Origin: Margaritifera margaritifera
Taxonomy: Eukaryota; Mollusca; Bivalvia; Unionida; Margaritiferidae
DNA: 64,000 nt
NCBI GenBank assembly: GCA_029931535.1
Contig: JAQPZY010001579.1
Coordinates: forward strand, 519,001 to 583,000
Reading direction: 5' to 3'
Part shown: positions 10,510-22,329 of the stretch, one piece after another
How positions within the stretch are numbered: the first letter of the stretch is position 1
Layout of the letters: every line of letters begins with the position of its first letter
The notes under the pieces: model-generated
Databases searched by the model: none
The model's input: only the letters and a program-made list of their open reading frames with translations
What the model was told of the DNA's origin: nothing
Program-made: the position numbers and the translations under genes

Positions 10510-10575
10510 TTACCAAGAACAACGCATCGAACTGTTTCAATCTCTCGTACAATATGGTAATTTAACATTATAAGC
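10510..10575 (+). repeat. Second fragment of the same LINE 3' coding region
   Basis: About 60 bp match 9971-10031, which encodes the end of the LINE ORF (shared core ACTGTTTCAATCTCTCGTAC). A shorter local duplication follows: the motif around CTGGCTTTCGTTC at 10582 recurs as CTTGCTTTCGTTC near 10667. Confidence 0.75.
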
Positions 10576-10822
10576 AACTGGCTTTCGTTCTTTCGTTTCG
10601 TCCACCATATATTTATATATGTTTACAATATTTGTATCGTAAAAGGAGAAGAACATTATAAGCCACTTGCTTTCGTTCTAATCCTTTACCTTCTATACTG
10701 TACATCTTGTAATCGCCAATTACAAATTTATGAAATAAAATATGTTTAAACTAAGCAAGTTGGTATTGACATAGAAAAGAAGAAGAAAAACGCCACATAT
10801 TTTCTTAAGATAAAATGCAGTA

Positions 10823-10855
<33 letters not shown>

Positions 10856-11204
10856 GTTATAATAATAGCGGTAATAATAGCAGTAATGGTAATGATACTG
10901 ATAGTAATAGCGGTCAAAATAGTAATAATAATGGTGATAAGAAAACTTATACTAAAGCTGTTCTTGTCGGTGTTAATAATTATAGTAATAATTACTACTG
11001 CTTTTCTTAGTTATTGTTTGCAATATAATTGTAGTTATTGTTATAACAAAAACAATGAATTGTCGGGGATGCAGTCTATGGTTGCACCATTTTATATTAA
11101 GAAAATCGAAGGCACCCAACTGTTTCTTTACACTTTGCTTAACTTTAATTATCTCTCAAAAATTCTCAAAGGAGTTCATGATTTGGGCTTTTAGCATATG
11201 ATAG
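10576..11204. other. AT-rich DNA with (TAA)n microsatellite
   Basis: It contains a (TAA)n run at 10823-10853 that decays into TAR triplets as far as 11000. The open frames here are hydrophobic translations of the triplets. No gene is seen. Confidence 0.6.
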
Positions 11205-11396
11205 TCAATACATGGCGGCCAGTGTATTTGGTGGATGAAGAGGGCGGGAAGAACCACCGACACACGGGAAGCTACTGGCAAGTATTCTCACACATCCACA
11301 ATGGTCGAGCCAAGACTCGAACCCACGCGAACAGAGGTGAGATGTAAGTGATCTGTAAAGGCGAGCGCCTTAGACCACTCAGCCACCCGGGGGACA
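11205..11396 (-). mobile_element. tRNA-derived SINE
   Basis: On the minus strand a tRNA-like head contains an A box (11363-11385, TGGCTGAGTGGTCTAAGGC) and a B box (11311-11324, GGGTTCGAGTCTTG) 38 nt apart. The A box and long variable part suggest a leucine- or serine-type tRNA. An unrelated body of about 100 bp follows to near 11205. As a pol III element it would be mobilised by a LINE. It is not a functional tRNA gene, because the acceptor ends do not pair. Confidence 0.75.
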
Positions 11397-14300
11397 CTTT
11401 TTCAAAGGAGGTGTGTGATAATTTTACAGAATACATCTAGCAAACTAAGAAATATTAGAAATACATGCTAACACTCAGGCCAATTTAAATTTCGTCCTAT
11501 CACGAGAAGGGCTACGTGCTTCACCAAAGTCAAAGGACCCAAAAGAATAAAAATATATGGAGTAACTTATTTCATTTTCCAATGAAAAGTTGAATTAAGT
11601 TTGCAGTTTTTGATTTGTCCACCATTACTACTACTATTACCGCTATACCACTTCCACCGTTCTTCCAGTATTACACACCCGCCCCCCCCCCCCCCCCAAT
11701 TAAGACGGCCCATTGAAATGAGAAAGAGTGCCAATAAGAGGGAAATGGAGCAAAAGTTTATCCTTTGACATAGTAAATGTGACTTGACTAGGTAGTCGAA
11801 AACATTAAGAAATTTTGCGATTATGTTTTACCGTCGAAATTATTAATATTCCTTTTAGTTTACCTTTTAGGGTTTATTTTTTATAAAATAGTAATGATTG
11901 TAGGCTTTGAAAAAGTTATTGATTTATATTTAATCTAAATGATATGAAAACTAAAATACAATAACCTCGCAAAATGCATGTGAGAAAATAGCACTCGCCC
12001 TCATAGTCCGAAATACTGATTGCAGATATGCGAAAGAAAAAAGAATTGTAAACTCCAGAAGAAGAGTAATTCTAGACATTTTTATTTGGCTAGATGCGAA
12101 GGCAATTGTGATGTGAACATACAATATATATCGCTTTTCCGAAAATAAATAAATTTCTTGGACATGAATGTAATGTTTGGAGATGTTACATATTTTGCGA
12201 GGATTCATCGCTTTTGGTCACGCTCTCTAAAGAATTTTTAGGCTGGCAAAGAACAATTTACTGTTAAAGTTTTATCCTTACTGATATGTCCTGGCAACAA
12301 AAAAATAACATCTGCAAAATTATTCTTGAGGCGAACACATTGATAAATATACAAAAATAACGATATAATTGAGGACAAGGATGCGTTTGATAAGTATAAT
12401 AAATACCAATATGTTTCCGACTGCGATCAACAAGCTTAGTATAATAATAATAATAATAATAATAATATAAAAAAAATTATTATAATTATAATCCGTTTTC
12501 TTGTAATACAGACTACTGGCCAAACTAAATAAATGCATGAAACATTATGATAGAATCACAAAACAGCAATTCTAGTACATAAGACACTGACTCTCTAACT
12601 TCTAAAGAGTTTACGAGATAAAGAGTAAAATTATGTAAGAGATTAATATTATTACTCATTATCTGCATACATTTAAATAATTTAATGTAATTTGTATTAG
12701 AGCAAATGTTTGAAGATGAACAAGCATTTCTCAAATTATTGTACTTAGAGCTTTTGAACACAAGTGGACCTCATATTATATATCTGCACACAAAGAACAC
12801 AGTATATCAACATAGGTGGTATTTTTAAATCTACCTATATTTACCATCATAGGGAAGTTTCGATTTCTGAACATATAAAGTGAGCGAACACTGTATGAAG
12901 AATTTAAACAATTAATATGCTATTGACAACTGAAGTCGGTCCTGTTCTTATTATAAGATCGCAATTTATCCAGTAATTTTAACCCTGCATTTAGTTCTTC
13001 CATACATATATCTTTTTACTGTTCCTTAAATATAATTCATAGAAAGATTGTCTCTTTCATTTACAGATGCTGCATTATTCTCTTGATTTATTTAGTATTT
13101 TTATGCTGAATAGCAGTTTCGGCAAATGCAGCCAATTCATCTGCATGCTGCTGTGCAAATAATTGAGCATCTTCTAATGTTATTTAGCGTCTTAACACAA
13201 GCTTTCCCACTTACATATATGGTTTTGAATATCACAAGGATTGTACTGCTAATATTTGTATTTACTACTTTAGAGTAAAGTAAGCTTATATTCATGCAGC
13301 CAAACTTTGTTTCAAAAAGAGCTTAAAATCAATCTCTTTCTTCACTCAGATATTTACATATCAAATTGTCCCTGTTTCCTCTGACCGTTTCCCATCCCGT
13401 TTTCAATATTTTGACATGTATGTCAGTGTGTGAGTTTAGAGCATATTCTCTGTTGACAAAATGGAAGTCGGCTAAACGGAATTTGATAGTTGCTTTAAAC
13501 AAGTGCTAGAAAAATTAAGCGATATTGTATCGAACCCTGCCTGTTTCATATTGATAAACACAATACTTATCTTCTCATTTATATCAATTAAAATTGTGCT
13601 CGTCTCTTTCGAAAGCCGACGCAACAAGCCAAATTTAGTGTTTATAAATTGGACACCGTACTTCACCACTTTTTACTTTCCATCGTCACATGATGCAATA
13701 TCAAGCCATACATTTTTCCTAATGTCAAAAGTCAAAAAGATTACGTACCACAGATAACCTATGTATGGAAAATGGCCAATTGACGTCGCGAGATTTGGTG
13801 ATCATATCAGTAAGCAATGTTGGTTTTGTTTTTCAAGTAGAGATGTGATGTTTAGTATAGATATATTTCTTTGTGTTTCATTCTTAATATATCTATTTCT
13901 TGGAGTAATATTTTCATTATTTTCACCCGTTCTTGAAATGGACTCATCTAGGCCCAAATTAAATATTGTTGGTTGGTGAATGGATTAAATCTTATTACCA
14001 GTCGTACAGTGATTCTAAATATAAATAACGATATATAATAAATAAAAGGTTTAATAGTCATATTGCCAATCATGAAAGTGGTTCTAAATGTAAATAATGT
14101 TTGATCTAAAAGTAAGTAATCAATGGTTATGACTGAGCTGTCGTATACATATAAAACTGCCAATGCCATCATCATCCCCACGTCTACCATTGCAACTATC
14201 ATTCCAAATAACTGACAATTATTAGTAAATTCTCACCATTTCGACTTAACCCTTTTCTGCCACTACCAGCCCCACCCCAAGTATCTAATTCCTCGACATA

Positions 14301-14482
14301 GGCTCTATCTTTATCGATGAATTTATTACTATCATATACAATAAAGTCAGGTTTTGTAGATGTATAAGCATTAAAATCCAATAACAAATTTATGATTTTG
14401 GATAGACAAATCTATAATGTGCCGATTAGTTTTTGAATATAGTAAACACGTCTTCTTCTGCACGTATTGTCGAGTATTAAAG

Positions 14483-14485
<3 letters not shown>
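11397..14485. other. AT-rich intergenic DNA
   Basis: No gene was recognised. The stretch includes a 16-nt C run at 11682-11697 and (TAA)n at 12440-12467. Open frames of 60-85 codons around 12.0, 12.6, 13.5 and 13.9 kb show no domain, no signal of conservation and AT-driven composition. Confidence 0.55.

Positions 14486-14532
<47 letters not shown>
14486..14532. repeat. (GT)n microsatellite
   Basis: About 23 uninterrupted GT units directly abut the SINE that follows. Confidence 0.97.
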
Positions 14533-14534
14533 CC

Positions 14535-14665
14535 GGTCGAAATAATATAATGGTTGGTGCGTGCATGCAAGGCGATAGGTGCCGTGACCCGCAGACCCGG
14601 GTTCGAATTTCCGTAGAGTACAAATTAAAAATTCTCTAACCTGTATGATGTTATTTATTCGTATG
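14535..14665 (+). mobile_element. tRNA-derived SINE (fragment)
   Basis: A good B box (GGGTTCGAATTTCC, about 14599-14612) sits about 60 nt after a weak A-box-like segment. It is followed by a tail containing TTCTCTAACCTGTATGAT, related to the tails near 55.8 and 56.15 kb. Confidence 0.6.
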
Positions 14666-14749
14666 TAAAACAAATTTTAATATTATCAAGCATTCTCCTG
14701 TAGGATCAAGGGATAGCACTTTACGCTATGATTGGTGAATATTTGTATT

Positions 14750-14852
14750 TCTCTCTCTCTCTCTCGGATCTATGTATGTATGTATGTATGTATGTATGTA
14801 TGTATGTATGTATGTATGTATGTATGTATGTATGTATGTATGTATGTATGTA
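14750..14852. repeat. (TC)n and (TATG)n microsatellites
   Basis: A short CT run is followed by about 20 TATG units. The two Met-Tyr-Val-Cys repeat frames that cross it are artefacts of the repeat. Confidence 0.97.
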
Positions 14853-15180
14853 TAACCGACTTTTTCTTTACTCTTCACATTGTTCACAACCCAAAATTAA
14901 GACCACCCAGCTATTATTGATGAAGACCATTAATCCCAGAACCATTTGATAACTCCAATAGATTTTCAACCCAGCTATAAATACAAGTAAAGGCACTTAA
15001 TTACGCAGAGGCGTTGCAATTTTACAATACCACCGCGTTCTTCTGACAGGGAACAATTGAACCTGGTAATCCACTCCACTGAACAATTTCCAATATTTTA
15101 TGTCTGTATGTTCATTTGTATCTCCAAAAATGGTACAAGACTGAGTTATTGAATCTCTTTTTGAATGCAGTCCTTATATA
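14853..15180. other. Unassigned intergenic DNA
   Basis: No feature was recognised between the microsatellite and the DNA element that begins near 15181. Confidence 0.5.
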
Positions 15181-17663
15181 ACACTGGTCAAAAGCCAAAA
15201 TGCTTCTGCAATAAATGTTGTCCAACTGTACTGATTCTGGGTCACTGAGAACGAAAATGATGCTTAAAATTGTTGATCGGCTCTAGTTTTAAAGACATGA
15301 TACTGGGTCAGTATATACGACCCTTGACTTGGGAATGGCGGACGATAAGTGAGTTATAAAGGGAAGGGATCTCAATTTAAACCAGAAATGACTAAAATAC
15401 ATCTTTGACAGGATCTATGAATAAATCTATGACTGGGTTTGGACAGTACTTGCTTTTTGGCAAAACAATGAATGATGCAATCTGAAGCTGGTATTGCGTC
15501 ATACATGATATGAATTGCATCATGTTATTCCTAGAAGTCTACAAATCATACAGTGTCGTTCTCTCTTATTTGTCAGTGTTTGATTTTGATAAGGGACACA
15601 TTTCTGTTTAGCCAAAGTGAGCAGAGACGCCTCGTACTTGTGTGAACAATGCAGATAACTTCTGCTATGTTTGTGGTGAAGTGACTTTTGCATCACAAAA
15701 GCGCAGTATAACCACTATGGTTAAGAAAGCCTATCACCTTTACTTTGGCTGCAAAATTGGAGATCAGGACAAGAGGTGGGCCCCACACATATGCTGCAAC
15801 ACTTGTGCAACAAATCTTCGCCAGTGATTGAAAAGGAAAAGGAAATCTATGCCTTTAGCAGTGCCAATAATTTGGAGAGAGCCAACAGATCATATCAGCA
15901 ATTGTTACTTCTGCATGGTGCCTCCAGTTGGAAAAGGTGTGTCAAAGAAGAAAAAGTGAACTGTGCATTATTCAAACATTCCATCAGTTATACGCCTAGT
16001 ACCCAATAAAGAAGGACTGCCAGTTCCTGATGCACCAGAATCATTCTCACTTGAGTCAGACGAGGAAGAGGAAGAGGATGGAACTTCTACTCCTGAACCA
16101 TCAGTGTCACATGACCCATATTTTCTCCCATCCTCCTCCTCTGAGCCACACTTCATAACACAAGGTGAACTGAATGACCTTGTCAGGGATTTGGAACTAC
16201 CCAAGAGTAAGGCAGAACTGTTGGGCTCCAGACTACAGCAGTGGAATCTGCTGGGAGATGATGTTAGGGTTTCCATGTTCCGTAACCGTTAAAAGGATCT
16301 TGTTCCATTCTTCTTCATGGAAGGTGATCTTGTAGCCTGCAACAACATCGATGGTGTGATGGCAGCCCTCAACATCGTTCATGATCCAGATGAGTGGAGA
16401 CTGTTCATTGATTCATCCAAGACGAGTTTTAAAGCTGTTTTGCTGCATAATGGCAGTGTTTTGCCATCAATTCCAGTTGGTCATGCAGTCCATATGAAGG
16501 AAACCTATAAAAACATGAAACAATTTTTGAGGTGCATAAACTATGACCAACATCAGTGGCAGCTTTGTGGCGATTTCAAGGTTCTTGCTCTCTTGCTTGG
16601 TCTGTAGACTGGATACACAAAGTACTGCAGTTTTCTCTGAGAATAGGATAGTCGTGGGAGAGATTCCCACTACATCAAGAGAGATTGGCTACACCGACAG
16701 TCATTGGAGCCTGGGATGAAAAGTGTTCAGCATCCACCACTTGTTGAATCAAGGAAGATTTTGTTACCACCCTTGCACATCAAGCTGGGTCTGATGAAGA
16801 ACTTTGTCAAGGCAATGGACAAAACACAAGCAGTTTTCAAGTACTTCCGTGGAAAATTTCCAAGGTTAAGTGAAACTAAGATAAAGGAAGGTATCTTTGT
16901 TGGTTCTCAGATTCGTGAACTTCTTCGAGATGATGCATTTCACCGTGCACTGCGTGGCAAGGAAAAGATGGCATGGAAGGTCTTCCAGTTAGTGGCAACA
17001 AATTGTCTCGGAAACAACAAGGCAGACAACTACAGGGAGGTGGTGGAAAACCTCCTCAAGGCATACAAAAGGTTTGGTTGCAACATGTCACTAAAGATAC
17101 ATTTTGTGCACTCTCATCTAGATTTTTTTCCACCGAACTGCGGGCACGGCGAGCGATTTCACCAGGACATTGCAACAATGGAGAAACGCTATCAGGGCAA
17201 ACGGAGTCCATCAATGAGTGCAGGCTATTGCTGGACAGTGACAAGAGATGCTCCATTTAATGAATACAAGAGACAAGCCAAGAAGCGCCGAGTAGACACT
17301 GAATAAGGACTAAACTATGTACTTATATATACATAATAGTTTTTTGACTTTTGTTTCAATATATTTTTTATTTATAAAACCCTTTTGCTGTTTTTTGAAG
17401 TGTTACATAAAGAGGACGGTTGAAATATTATCATGTAAAGTAACGATAAACACATGAAAAGACCTAGGTTTACAATTTATGATTAACAGTCTACTATGTA
17501 CACAATATACATAGACGTAAAATGTAAAAACTTAAATATCTTGGGAACAGTATCCAATCAGTTGTTTTAATTATCATATTTGAATTCAGCACATCAAAAT
17601 CCCTAATAAATAGCACATTTTATCTCTGAAGCAGACGACTTCTAAAAAATTGTAGACCAGTGT
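15181..17663 (+). mobile_element. Decayed single-ORF element, probable DNA transposon
   Basis: The coding region 15642-17306 is bracketed by an inverted repeat: ACACTGGTC at 15181-15189 and its complement at 17655-17663, with further imperfect matches inward (GCTTC..ATAAA..TGT on both arms). No clear target duplication is seen (flanks TTATATA and AATCGAT), so the ends are provisional. Composition is GC-richer than the surroundings. The encoded protein resembles an uncharacterised protein that recurs in many animal genomes; that recollection is not verified here. A cut-and-paste element is the best reading. Confidence 0.55.
15642..17306 (+). pseudogene. Uncharacterised transposon-type protein, six stop codons, one frame
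   Basis: A 554-codon frame runs uninterrupted by frameshifts but with in-frame stops at 15825, 15957, 16290, 16605, 16638 and 16644. The N terminus has zinc-binding-like Cys pairs (CYVC, CCNTC, CYFC). An acidic Ser/Glu stretch lies around codons 130-150. The core has LFIDSSK (near 16405), an LCGDFK block (near 16563), a Cys-rich GYTKYC block (near 16610) and HGERFHQD (near 17143). The Asp, Asp, Glu order is compatible with a DDE/RNase H-fold transposase, which is inference. Several stops fall where Trp or Gln codons would need only one transition. The C terminus is Arg/Lys-rich, as in DNA-binding proteins. Confidence 0.7.
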
Positions 17664-17997
17664 AATCGATCAGATCTCACTTAACTATCTTTTCATCTCG
17701 AATATTAATATATCTAATGAAATTATATCTACCTAATCTATATATCCATATATTCATATGTATTTCTGTCTGCCTATTTATCTATTTATATATTTACCCA
17801 TTTGTTTGTCTATCCATCTATCTCTGTCTTTCTATCCATATATCTGTCTGTATATAAGTCTATCATACATGCATACACATGTACATGCCAGGTGTCGAAA
17901 GCAAAGCCCAAGTATTAAGACCATATCACTAATTTTCCCACTATACTATTGGTCTTATTAGCGGGTACACCCAATCTCTCTCTGTCTGTATGTCTTC
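17664..17997. other. TATC/TCTA-rich intergenic DNA
   Basis: Degenerate TATC, TGTC and TATT tetranucleotide runs lie on the way into the next microsatellite. No gene is seen. Confidence 0.6.
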
Positions 17998-18067
17998 TGT
18001 ATGTATGTATGTATGTATGTATGTATGTATGTATGTATGTATGTATGTATGTATGTATGTATGTATG

Positions 18068-18144
<77 letters not shown>

Positions 18145-18160
18145 ATGTGTGTGTGTGTGT
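17998..18160. repeat. Compound (GTAT)n-(TC)n-(TA)n-(GT)n microsatellite
   Basis: Four adjoining simple repeats (about 70, 24, 48 and 20 bp) account for the overlapping frames seen here. Confidence 0.97.
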
Positions 18161-18239
18161 TACAAATATGGAGCTGTAGAATTTAACAATGTGGATATAT
18201 TTGCTCTTTAGATTTCAATTAAAGACGACAGGTGAACTT

Positions 18240-18720
18240 GGTTTCCAAGGCAAAAGCTTGTTTATCGGTACTTGTCAAGAACGACTTAACCCTTGCATAT
18301 TTAATACGGACTCTAAATTTTGAAACAATATTATGAATCAAAATTTCAATTAATCCTAAAAGTCCTAATCACAAGTCCAAGAATATAGAATATTCCGAAT
18401 GAGTTCCAATAGTCTTGAATGTCATGATATACCACAATGATACAACCCAGAATGTCTTTGAATGAGTTCACAAAATTACAATATAATGTATTAATTCAAA
18501 AGTCAATGAGCACTTTAGTAATTCCAATGAATATATATTAAATAAATAATTCCTCTCGAATTATATCAGATTTCAACGACACAATGTAAAATCTGATCAC
18601 AAATGGATTCCCACAGACTGATCTAAAAAAGGAATTAATTCTTTGTTTACCAAATCTCTATTTATGCATATTTTCTCTTGGTCTATATCAACAGGATGTT
18701 AAGCAATAAAATGGGTGGGA
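18240..18720 (-). repeat. Diverged solo-LTR-like relic related to the 1.1-kb LTR
   Basis: Read on the minus strand, 18580 to 18350 follows the same order of motifs as the middle of the LTR at 1440-1690: GAGAGGAATTATTT, TTCATTGGA, GTGCTCAT, GTGAACTCATTCA, ACATTCAAG, CGGAATATTCTATAT and GGACTTGTGATTAG. Identity is patchy with small indels. The LTR ends could not be found, so the limits given are loose. It is an older member of the same or a sister gypsy family in opposite orientation. Confidence 0.7.
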
Positions 18721-19585
18721 AAAAAAACTGTCAACATGACTGGCCTTGGACTCAAATTCTAGTAAGCATTCTGTTTACTAGTGACCAGAATTTAAAGTAC
18801 ATCTTACCATCTGGACAATATTTAAACACATTTTATAGATTAAATATACATAAAATTATATATACTATTTGATTTTGTAACTTAATTCTTTTCAAAGTGA
18901 TGTCGAATGAACAAAAGTTGATTTGTTTTATTTTTTTATAATGGAAGTATTTGGAAAGTATTTCCTGAGCATATCTTATGGCGTTTTCTTAGCCATCATA
19001 CAATTCGCGAATTTAGTAAAAGAGATTGAAAGTATTCATGATTATAATTTTTAACGGAATGTGTTATATTATTTATTTTCTTTGTTGTTACTGATGTGCA
19101 AACATTATGATCTGGAGAATTCCTAATTCAAACAAATTTCCAAACAGCTGGGTAAATTAATCTTTTATATGACAAAGATTATATTTTACGAAAAAAATAA
19201 TGTCATAATAGAAGTACCTGTGCATGCATATAGAAGTCCCAAAACCACAAAATGCTCGATTTATATGTAAAGTCTCGTTTGTATCCAAAATGGAAAAGAC
19301 ATTAATTTTAATATTTAAAACAAAAATCAATTTGTTGTCTTACTTACATATTTTGTGCGTAAAATAGTTGCGATAAAACTATAATACGGAGTCAGTTTTC
19401 AGGAGTTAAAAATCCGTAAATTCAGTTAAAATGAGGTCAGTATAAAATTCAATTTGAGATTTTTTCAAGTGAGTAAATTAAAATGTCTGAAACAAAATTT
19501 ACTCCAAAAACAGACAATGCATGAAAACATAAATGCATTCATACGCTCAACAGTTCCAGAATTCTTATGTTTGTTCTATTTTTAA
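18721..19585. other. AT-rich intergenic DNA, nothing recognised
   Basis: No coding similarity or defined repeat was seen. Confidence 0.55.
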
Positions 19586-19700
19586 AATGTTTAAGCTGGT
19601 ATGGGTACAATGGGAATTTAATATTGAAAACATACATAGTTTTAAGATTGTGGACCACTATGGCCATACAGAGAATTTAACACTGTGAGATAGAATGAGC
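19586..19700 (+). repeat. Degenerate minisatellite, AATGGGAATTTAA family
   Basis: Repeated segments of the type ATGGGTACAATGGGAATTTA, CACTATGGCC and GAGAATTTAACACTGTG belong to the family also found at 21.4, 24.2, 27.0, 27.6 and 36.1 kb. Confidence 0.6.
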
Positions 19701-19749
19701 ACAATGGGATTGTGGGGCGGTATGGAGGAAAATGAGACGAAACAAAAGA

Positions 19750-19850
19750 TCGTGGAGACTGAAGAAGAAGAAGAACAAGACCAACAAGAACAAGAAGAAC
19801 AAGAATAAGAAGATGATGATGATGATGATTGTGAAGAGGAAGAAGACATC
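19750..19850. repeat. Purine-rich GAA/CAA and GAT low-complexity tract
   Basis: A run of GAA, CAA and GAT triplets. The Lys/Asn-rich and Ser-rich frames on the two strands are composition artefacts. Confidence 0.85.
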
Positions 19851-20039
19851 ATTCCCTATAAGAAATTCAACAACAAAGAAAAACATTAACAAGAACAAAT
19901 ACACTTTTGTCAAATAATTGAAATTCATTCTGATTCCTATTACACGTAGGTGAAAATATGAATAGTATTGACTATTTTTTATTATTGTTATTAATAACAG
20001 GATATAGACACACACAAATATATATACAACCTATATACC

Positions 20040-20950
20040 ATCACACATACCCTTAGATGAAGAGGGGGCATTTTTTATGATATAAAATAGTATTTGTTAG
20101 ATTGGTGTATTTGTTTTTCTTAACTTTTTCAATATTTTAAAAAAATGTAAAAACTTGTTGCAATTCTTTGATTTTTCATTTCTTTCAAAACATTTTCGTT
20201 TTTATTTTTTTAAAATATTTTTTAAAAAACTTTTTCAGTTGTATCCAATTCTTAAATGTTTAACCATTTGTACATATTTAATCGTTAAATTGTTTACGTT
20301 TTAAAATATATTTTAGGTTTTGTTACAAAGGTTTGAACTGTGAGATTTTTAACATTTGCTTTAAATGTTTAAAAATGTTACAATTATTAATCTTGGAACT
20401 TAAACATTTTTTAAATTATATTTTTGGAATCCTTTGATAAAACTTGCTCAATTTTCGATAATTGTTTATAATTGTCACTTTTTATATCTTTAATTTGATA
20501 AATACTGAATTTTTGTCTACAATTTTTAGATGGGGGTTGGGGGTTGTATAACTGTTTGTAAAGTTGCTCAATCTTCCAAATTTATTTTTGCAACTTTTAA
20601 TTTCGTTTAGAAATGCTTGCTTTGTAATTTTGTTAAATTGTATACTTTGTAATTTTATAATATTTTAAACTTTTTTAAACTTTATATAAATTGTTATATT
20701 TTTACCTTTCTTGCAATTTTTCATCCTTAAATTTCTACACTTATCTTGAATTTGATAAACAAAAATTTAAACTTTTTTATTTAGCAATTTTGTTTTTTAA
20801 ATTATTTTGTAATTTTAAAATCTTTTGTTTAGAATTTTTTATTTTTAAAATTTGTTATATTAGTTGAATATTTAATTTTTTTTCTTAACGTTTTATGAAA
20901 ATGTCTTTTTTAGCTTAGCTTGTGATTTTTTTAATTCTCCGCAAAATTAA
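20040..20950. other. T/A-dominated low-complexity region
   Basis: About 900 bp consist of degenerate ATTTTTAAA, TTTGTAA and TTTAAACTT words with almost no G or C. It looks like an eroded tandem or poly(A/T) region, and no gene is seen. Confidence 0.6.
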
Positions 20951-20959
20951 AATTGAGCT

Positions 20960-21165
20960 TCGGGTCTTTGCTACGACTTTTAGTCTGAACCATAATTTTT
21001 ATCATAATATTCTGGCCTTTTTTAGTCTTTGTGTTAGTTATATAATATTAGTACGACTTTAAGTCTCGGCCATATATGCATAGAATATTCCGGCTTCCTA
21101 AAAAATATTTGCTAAATGCCTCTCTTTTTCTAAATTTCAGTACTACTTTTGGTATCAGTCTAATC
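20960..21165 (+). repeat. Degenerate tandem repeat, about 80-bp unit
   Basis: TACGACTTTTAGTCT (20971) recurs as TACGACTTTAAGTCT (21050) and more weakly as TACTACTTTTGGTATCAGTCT (21142). AATATTCTGGCC / AATATTCCGGC follows each of the first two. Confidence 0.6.
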
Positions 21166-21184
21166 GCCAAAAATGATTGATTTT

Positions 21185-21415
21185 AAAAGGGTCAGTAATA
21201 TTGTGTGTTGGGTAGTATGTGCGGGTGTTGCTAGAAGGTTTGAGTGCTGGTCAGTATGTGTTGATGCTGTCCAGCAAGACTATGTGTTACATACCCTCAG
21301 TGACCCTATTTTTGCCAGTGTGCGGGTTCTGGTCATCAAGACTGTTGGTCACAGTATGTGTGTGTGTTGTCCACTAGGTGCGGGTGCGGTCAGTAGGTGT
21401 GATTAGAATGTATAA
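21185..21415 (-). repeat. Minisatellite, ACTGACCAACACCCACA type (minus orientation)
   Basis: On the minus strand, degenerate units of about 20 bp (ACTGACC..CACCC.CACA) repeat around ten times. The same unit occurs on the plus strand at 24.96-25.3 and 25.95-26.1 kb. The short Val/Cys-rich frame over it is an artefact. Confidence 0.7.
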
Positions 21416-21424
21416 GAACGAGTG

Positions 21425-21760
21425 TTGGGTTCAATAAAATTCCCATAGACCAACTCAGTGGCCCAAAATCTTAAATTCCCATTTGGATCCAAAGTGTTCC
21501 CCAATGGGAAATTTGCAATTACCTCGATAGAATTTCACAATGTTAAATTTCCATTTCCCGCCACACTGTTCGACAATATTCAATTCCCCTTGTGCCAAGA
21601 GTAGCCTAACATATTAAATTTCCCTTGTGGATATAATATCCGAGCATGTTCAAGCCGTGGAAGTTTTTCACGATAACTTCCTCTTTTAACTATACCAGCC
21701 CAAATCAAAATGGGGGGTAATGTTAAAATCCCATGTTTGGCAATATTGGTCCCCACAACT
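21425..21760 (-). repeat. Degenerate minisatellite, GGGAATTTAACATT family (minus orientation)
   Basis: AAATTCCCATT-like words recur every 35-45 bp (near 21428, 21472, 21505, 21548, 21584, 21630 and 21725). They are complementary to the units at 36.1-36.45 kb. Confidence 0.65.
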
Positions 21761-22329
21761 ACTGCGAGACTATATCAATACTCCAGTCTGTATATGTATA
21801 TGTCTTAGTTCTCCTGTTCTCCTGACATATTTTTGACAGAATTATTCTCTCCTAAATTGTACACGAATATTCAAGCTGTAAAATACTGACTCAACTTTAA
21901 TCCGTTTTGTAGAAAAGAGAAATGTCAAAATATTATGTATTCTTTTGCCTCACTTCGTGATTTTTAACTCCATCTACCTATAATAATAATCATGAAAGAT
22001 ACATACTTTTAAAGTATTGTTTACTAAATGAAAGAGAACAACAAATGAAAAGCAGAACATTTCTCAGGGCAATATGCATGTATCTAGTTAGAAGACTATG
22101 TAATCTTATTACAAAATATACTGTTATTATTTTGCTTGACAATTTTTGACAATGTACCATTCTCGTTACTTGTCAATAGCGTAGCTATATCTAGGGACAT
22201 GCAGTTTACTTAGACTGGGCCAACAAAAGCAATGCAGCTGTTGAGTTCCTTTGTCACTTAAATTCATGTCTTTAACGGGGTTTGCATTTTAACATTATAC
22301 CGTTTCTTACCTTACCTCCAAAATGATAG

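Noticed and set aside
11205..11396. A tRNA-Leu or tRNA-Ser gene
   Set aside because: A and B boxes are good, but the acceptor stem does not pair and an unrelated body follows, so it is a SINE.
14771..14852. CRISPR-like regular repeat
   Set aside because: It is a tandem tetranucleotide without spacers, in a eukaryotic genome.
14728..14949. Open frames of repeated Met-Tyr-Val-Cys
   Set aside because: Pure translation of the (TATG)n microsatellite; the same artefact occurs at 17949-18211.
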